From Trissonchulus latispiculum (lineage: Eukaryota; Nematoda; Enoplea; Enoplida; Ironidae), in NCBI GenBank assembly GCA_030248195.1, contig JASAND010026207.1:1-64000 (forward strand): a DNA stretch of 64,000 bases, written 5' to 3'. Under the pieces are notes generated by a model, which was not told the origin of the DNA, made no database searches, and saw nothing but the letters and a program-made list of their open reading frames with translations. Each line of letters opens with the position of its first letter. Within the stretch, counting starts at the first letter, position 1. Positions 59,401 through 64,000 of the stretch are shown here, one piece after another. A program made the position numbers and the translations under genes.

Positions 59401-59699
59401 CCCATTCTCTGCGCCGCAGCCGAGGTAGCTATACATGGGGAAGGCTATAACATTGACTCCTATGGTGCTGGCATAGTGACAGTAGACAGGAAGAATAAAT
59501 TATGTGGAATTCTTCCAACTTTAAACTAGAGTGCATCAAACCTGATACTATTATTTGGCAAAACTGATGACTGTTGTTTTAGCTTTCAGCAAGATTTTAT
59601 AATAGGAAGAGTGACCTCTTCTTAGTGGATAACGCTTAACAATACTTAGTGGTACCCCTGGATCTCGGAGAGAGTACACATGTGTAGGCAAGGACAAAT

Positions 59700-60030
59700 T
59701 TTACCCCATGCAGCAAAGCTTAACTCCACGCAGCAAAACCCAGCAAAAATTATATCCCCGCGCAGCAAAATGTTATCCCACGCAACAATATTTTTACCCC
59801 CACGCAGCAAACAACATCAAAAAAGTTCCGCAAGGCGCAGCAAATATTAATCCTGCACAGTATGGACCAAAAAGTTTACCCCCACGTAGCAAAGAGCAGC
59901 AGAAATTCCACTTCCGCGCAGCAATATTTTGGGTCCACCCAGTCCACAGCAAAATGTTCCCAATCTGCGCAACAAAGATTTTGTCCCCGCCCAGCAAAGC
60001 GTTTTCATAAGCGTCAGCAAAATTGGTCAA
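59700..60030. repeat. minisatellite of degenerate CCCACGCAGCAAAA units
   Basis: About twelve diverged units of roughly 25 bases with the core CGCAGCAAA, part of a 1.3 kb block found only in copy B. Frames through it on either strand are by-products. Confidence 0.85.
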
Positions 60031-60089
60031 AAATGCGTCAAAAAACGTTCTCCCGAATAATTATTTAGAAATTTTCCTTTACACTTCCT

Positions 60090-60380
60090 TCAGCTTTTCA
60101 CGCCTTTGGCGTGTTCTTAATTTCTTTTATTCAGAATTTTTTGTGCCGCGGTCGCAGTTTCTGTTGCATTACAACTTTAAGAATTTTCGCGCCTTCGGCG
60201 AGCTTTCCGCATACTTCCTTATAAAAGTTTGCGAATTTTTCGTATTTTTAATTACATTACTTACTTAATTACATTACTTAGGCGCGTTTTCCCGAATATT
60301 TGTAATTTAGGAATTTTTCGCTCGTTACATTTTTCGTCACATTTCTTTAAAAAGTATGTGCCTTCGGCGCGTTTTTCAGC
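60090..60380. repeat. repeated CGCCTTCGGCG dyads
   Basis: Small palindromes CGCCTTTGGCG, CGCCTTCGGCG and GTGCCTTCGGCGCG recur about every 90-170 bases, each followed by T-rich sequence. Similar GGCGAAGGCGG and GACGCCGGAAAT words occur near 37425 and 63927. Confidence 0.6.
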
Positions 60381-60959
60381 ACTTTTATTTAGAAAATTTG
60401 ATGAGGCATTGTAGAAAAAGCTTTGTTAAAAACAATATATATCGTGAATAATTAAAAACTTTTACCCACGGCGTAGTGAGCTCGAATGCTGTGCAGACCG
60501 GAACCATATTTTTTTGACAATGTGATCCGCTACACGACTGATTGACTTGATCTAATCTACATCCGCTCCAATTTGCTATTGAATTCTAACATGTCTACGT
60601 TGGAATACTGTTTGGGGGACAACGTGTTACTCTAATGATTTTTGACTGCTGAAAACATCCTTAAACTGGAGATTTTAAATTCATACTAACACCCGACACC
60701 ACACGATTTGGCATCCATATATTGTGCCGCAATTCCAAATACTGCTTTAGGATAAACACGTTTGAGTTCAGTGCTGTATAAGAAGACAATTACAACTATT
60801 TTGCTGGTATATTTGCAAAATAGAGCTGTGTAAAAATTGTTACCTCGCAATTAAATAGACTTATCCAAATCTATTGTCCCATCAGCTAGCTGCAAAATAT
60901 GTATACGCGCTATCATGAAGTTGTTACAATCGCCTACTATACAGAAGATTTATATGCTG

Positions 60960-61100
60960 AAAATTGTTACAACCTGTGAATCATGCAAAATGCAGCCACT
61001 GAGAGCAAGTTATTTTAGTTTGGTTTTGGCTAATCCCTTGTTAATGAATGACTGTGCACGTCGTATGAGGAGGGGAGCTTTGCGCCCTGTGGGAGTACTC
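60960..61100 (+). pseudogene. gene 2 exon E10' remnant
   Basis: Keeps TTCESCKMQPL and SYFSLVLANPLLMNDCARRM from gene 1 E10, with a 3-nt in-frame deletion, then a frameshift near 61066 and a changed donor. The acceptor half is absent because about 0.9 kb of copy A has no counterpart. Confidence 0.5.
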
Positions 61101-61280
61101 TTTGTATTAGCCAGGCTGTTATGTGTTGTAAAATTGTTTTGCAAACATGTTGTTTGCGCCATGATAGACAGTATAGTCATTTAGATTTGTGAAGTTACGC
61201 TTAAATTACCCCCGTCATTGACAGCTAATAGTTATTTAGAGTTAAAGTAATACCGGTAAGAGTTCAATCTGTTGTTGTAG

Positions 61281-61556
61281 GTTACTCGTGACTGGTTACT
61301 TGATCTGTTTCCCCTTTAAATTAGAACTTGGCACATCGCAAAACAAGCAAGTTGTCCCCCGAAAAGAGACAATATTCTGTCACGGTGCCGGAGTACAAGC
61401 TTTTAAACAAAGCTTAGCCGAAATGAAGCATCCTTTATGAAATTATTTATTGGAGCGCTAATGGAACTGCATTGTCAAATCAAGCATCAGCAAAAAACTA
61501 CAATGGACGATATAATTTCAACTTCTTTAAGATTCGCACACCTGGTCATGCTGTAA
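61281..61556 (+). pseudogene. gene 2 exon E12' (in-frame stop)
   Basis: Follows the same GTTGTTGTAG acceptor as gene 1 E12. The frame has a TAA at codon 13 and a 9-nt in-frame deletion, and a further TAA after LVML near 61554. Much of the remainder, with several synonymous changes, still resembles gene 1. Formerly coding, now broken. Confidence 0.55.
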
Positions 61557-61584
61557 TCTGCTAGAGGCAAGAAAGCACTGAAAG

Positions 61585-61692
61585 CACAACTCAAAATGTT
61601 TGACATTGTCAAACATCCCCAAAGCACACCGAAAGCACTAAAGCACAAAAGCACAAAAGCACAAAGCACACCATCGTGAACCGGGCTTTAGA
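61585..61692. repeat. AAAGCAC-word repeat ending in ACCGGGCTTTA
   Basis: AAAGCAC units recur about ten times (CACAAAAGCACAAAAGCAC and variants), ending GTGAACCGGGCTTTAG. The end CCGGGCTTTA is shared with the right end of the 52921-53720 element, so this may be one arm of a related element with a different word. Copy B only. Confidence 0.55.
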
Positions 61693-61831
61693 AATGTCTT
61701 ACGTTGTTGCTGAATTTGTGAGAGATTTCCTAAACTGAACTATATAATTTTATATCATTAAAAAGATGTCGTTCTACGCAACATAATGATATAAAAATTA
61801 TCGCTGTACGACTTTCCTAGATCAAGTTATA

Positions 61832-61974
61832 CATAGAGAAATAATGAAACACGCCTGCCTGCAGTCACTAAGGCCGAAGCCTTAGTCCGAACAGGAGAGA
61901 GCCAATGTGCGCTGTTCAGACTAAGGCTTCGGCCTTAGTGACTGCAGGTAGGCGTTTTTCATTATTTCTCTATG
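61832..61974. mobile_element. 142-143 bp hairpin element with 56 bp arms
   Basis: Arms 61832-61887 and 61919-61974 are inverse at 54 of 56 positions around a 31-base loop. Each arm also contains its own palindrome CTAAGGCCGAAGCCTTAG. The outer ends read CATAGAGAAATAATGAAA and its inverse. Copy A lacks it. A small foldback MITE is the simplest reading. Confidence 0.85.
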
Positions 61975-62335
61975 ATTAATGCCTTGTATCCTTCGTGGAT
62001 CCGCCTGCTGGCCCGCGTTTACCTCATTTTATTAATGCTAGCTCAAGTTATAGTATTTAATTTGTCGAAAACGCCCGTTTTTAAGAAATGTCAGCTTTGT
62101 ATGCTTACACGCTGAGAAGCCCTCCCCCCGAGATTTTGGCCTTTATGTTTCGAGCATCTAGCAAGCTTATTCTGTTAGGAAGAGCTGAGTGTCTTACTCT
62201 TGGTATTATAAACTCTTGATACAACTAATGCCTCAAATTCAGTAACAGATTTAATCGATTAGACGAAACCCTATATACCATACCATGATTGAAATCTAGA
62301 AATGCTGAATTAAATTCCTGATGCACGCAAAGCTG

Positions 62336-62388
62336 TTAAATAACGTGTACTTATAAATGTGTAACATTTATAAGTACACGTTATTTAA
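62336..62388. repeat. perfect 25 bp inverted repeat, 3 base spacer
   Basis: TTAAATAACGTGTACTTATA plus five bases (62336-62360) and its exact inverse (62364-62388) flank GTA. Copy A at 36893-36925 has only one arm, in diverged form, followed directly by the shared AGCAACTGTAACAACCAAG, so the second arm is a local inverted duplication. Confidence 0.92.
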
Positions 62389-62596
62389 CGTGTACAGCAA
62401 CTGTAACAACCAAGATTTTATGCAAAGGTTCAGTTTTCGCTGGATACTTAAGTAATTGTAAACCTGCTGCGCAGCTAATTATTTCATTAGAGAGCTTTTA
62501 CTTGCTTTCTACAGAAAATATGAGGGCAAAATATTGGTTGAAAATTTTTTATAAAGGTTGAGGAATATACCTTTGTAATATCGAAAACAGTTTTAA

Positions 62597-63576
62597 GGTG
62601 CTGGCATCCTTTTGTGCAGCGCTTTTGTGGTAATTCTTCAAAACGCTATAACTTTTGCAGTTTTGGGATTTGGCACGAGCTTTATACATCATTTTAAAGC
62701 TTACAATCCGAACATTCACGTGAGCTTAAGAAACTACCAAAATAAGCAAAAAATAGCAAAACGTTTCTGACATGCTGACACCTGACAGACTGAATATAGA
62801 CTAAAAAAATTTTTTGAACGTCGATTTCTCAAAACTGTAGAATCCGCTAAAATGATATGAAGGTGGGCCGAGGGACTTTTTTAGGATTTGGGTCAACAAG
62901 CCTCAATACTCCAGAAAATCCGGCAAACGTGCGGCGACACGAAATTTCGCAACCTTGTACTCAGTTTTCTCGCAACTGGAGACGTTTTAGCTCAAACCGA
63001 GAAAATTACCCCTCCGCAATAGTGCAAATTTTCATACTGCCAAAAATCACACGTATCCATTGGGTGGTTTTGGAGAAATCGATGTTCCGAACAGAATAAT
63101 CGAAGTTTTACCGAAATGGTTTTTCCGCTAATTCTCTAGCTTAAAGCGACGAACTCTAGCGAATAGGCATGGATAAAATGGGCAATTGGACGATGTATCA
63201 ATTGAGTATAAATAAGCCAAAATTGTCTGTAAGTTGGCAGTAATTTTGAAAAAACTGATTTCTTCGAAAATCTATTGACCACAAAAATTGACTTTGGCTT
63301 ATACTGACTTCACCGTTAAAGATAGCTCAAAGGTTGTAAGAGCAAAAATCTTCATTTTGGTGCCTTCTTTCCAGCCATAACAGCCAATCCGGTGTATCGG
63401 CTACGTGCTGAGAGAATAATGGCAAAAACCAAAACTTTCTTATCTTTGCACCTAAAAATGTGGGACTGGTCCCAGAATGTTAAAGAGGACCAAACTAACA
63501 TATATGGGAAGTTTCATCTACTTTCATAAGGCATTGGAGCCTTAAGGTCAAAGTTACACAAGGCGATACCAGCACC
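62597..63576 (+). mobile_element. TTAA-target element, family B copy 2
   Basis: About 980 bp between TTAA at 62593-62596 and TTAA at 63577-63580 with ends GGTGCTGGCATCC and GATACCAGCACC. It aligns with 33432-34440 throughout. Copy A lacks it at the corresponding point (near 37125), so the two copies of the family sit at different places of the two gene units. No transposase. Confidence 0.88.
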
Positions 63577-64000
63577 TTAAACAAATCAGCATTTTGTATG
63601 TTTCTCTAAATTTCATGCCTTTGTGAAATCTTTGCTGAGATGTTAAAGACAAAAGTTTAACTTTAGCTATGAGTCCTCATCAATTAGAACATAGAACAGA
63701 CGATTTCGATTTTGAAATTGAAACTATGAGCGCATATACATAGATTAACAAAGGGTCGGATCCGGGGGGGGCCTTGCCCCAAGAAAATTCTGAGAAGGCT
63801 ACTGCCTTGAACCTAAATTTTCGAGGAGGGTTGTACCATAAACATAACTTAACGCTAACAGTAATATGAACTCATAAATTTTAAAGAATTAGAAGAAAAA
63901 TTATAAAATTTTAGACAAAAATTCCCGCGACGCCGGAAATTTTGGGAAATGCTCTGCGAAAATCTGCTTTTTCCGACCATTTCTGCATGCCCAATTCTTT

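Larger units (their letters stand above)
51540..64000 (+). repeat. segmental duplication, copy B (gene 2, continues past window)
   Basis: Collinear with 24430-37500. Copy B has its own insertions (about 56490-56735, 57285-58390, 59420-60740, 61560-62220, 62593-63580) and deletions (E2 region, part of E10). It still aligns at 64000, so a copy of the multi-membrane exon may lie just outside. Confidence 0.93.

Noticed and set aside
59708..60068. 100-codon Gln/Ser/Pro-rich frame
   Set aside because: It is a translation of the CGCAGCAAA minisatellite.

Overview
The window is animal nuclear DNA: it is AT-rich outside a few GC-richer insertions, coding is split into small exons behind TTTTCAG-type acceptors with GTAAG donors, and it carries LDL-receptor class A (LDLa) and EGF modules and a dense load of retroelements and inverted-repeat elements. 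It looks like an invertebrate; the sequence alone does not let me name the phylum. There is no operon, CRISPR array, rRNA or intact tRNA gene.

Layout. 1-4000: decayed Ty3/Gypsy pol (protease, RT, RNase H, integrase) entering from the left edge. 4022-5102: a possible LTR. 5211-6578: a gag-like reading frame ending in fifteen consecutive TAG codons, followed by a roughly 0.8 kb repeat that recurs at 10468-11200. 9343-10320: a TTAA-target element. 11997-16131 (minus): a nearly full-length but dead APE-type LINE with four zinc fingers after its RT. 18207-19023: an inverted-repeat element built from one short word. 19-24.4 kb: no gene seen.

24.4-39.2 kb holds gene 1, a modular extracellular/membrane protein: a GTATTTAAGC box, a signal-peptide exon, LDLa exons, an EGF exon, further Cys-rich exons and finally a large multi-membrane exon (37889-39204). 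51.5-64 kb is a second copy of the same unit (gene 2), running off the right edge. Exons are mostly phase 1, and LDLa modules are closed by a cysteine from the next exon. Comparing the copies gives an internal test: exons E3, E4 and E5 differ almost only at synonymous sites, including a TAA/TAG stop swap, so they were selected as protein; downstream exons show relaxed change, and each copy has lost different exons. The comparison also gives empty sites for several transposons.

39.4-46 kb, between the copies, is repeat-rich: word-built inverted-repeat elements, a 2.6-copy tandem repeat of an 891-894 bp unit, and a truncated CR1/Jockey-like LINE; a 320 bp (TTA)n tract follows. 46-51.5 kb shows no gene.

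The strongest observations are (1) the duplicated LDLa/EGF/multi-membrane gene with a conserved early-stop exon, (2) TTAA-target elements whose insertion sites are shown by the paralogous empty site, and (3) a group of inverted-repeat elements each made of its own short repeated word, one of which carries promoter-like boxes and a first-exon-like ATG plus donor.
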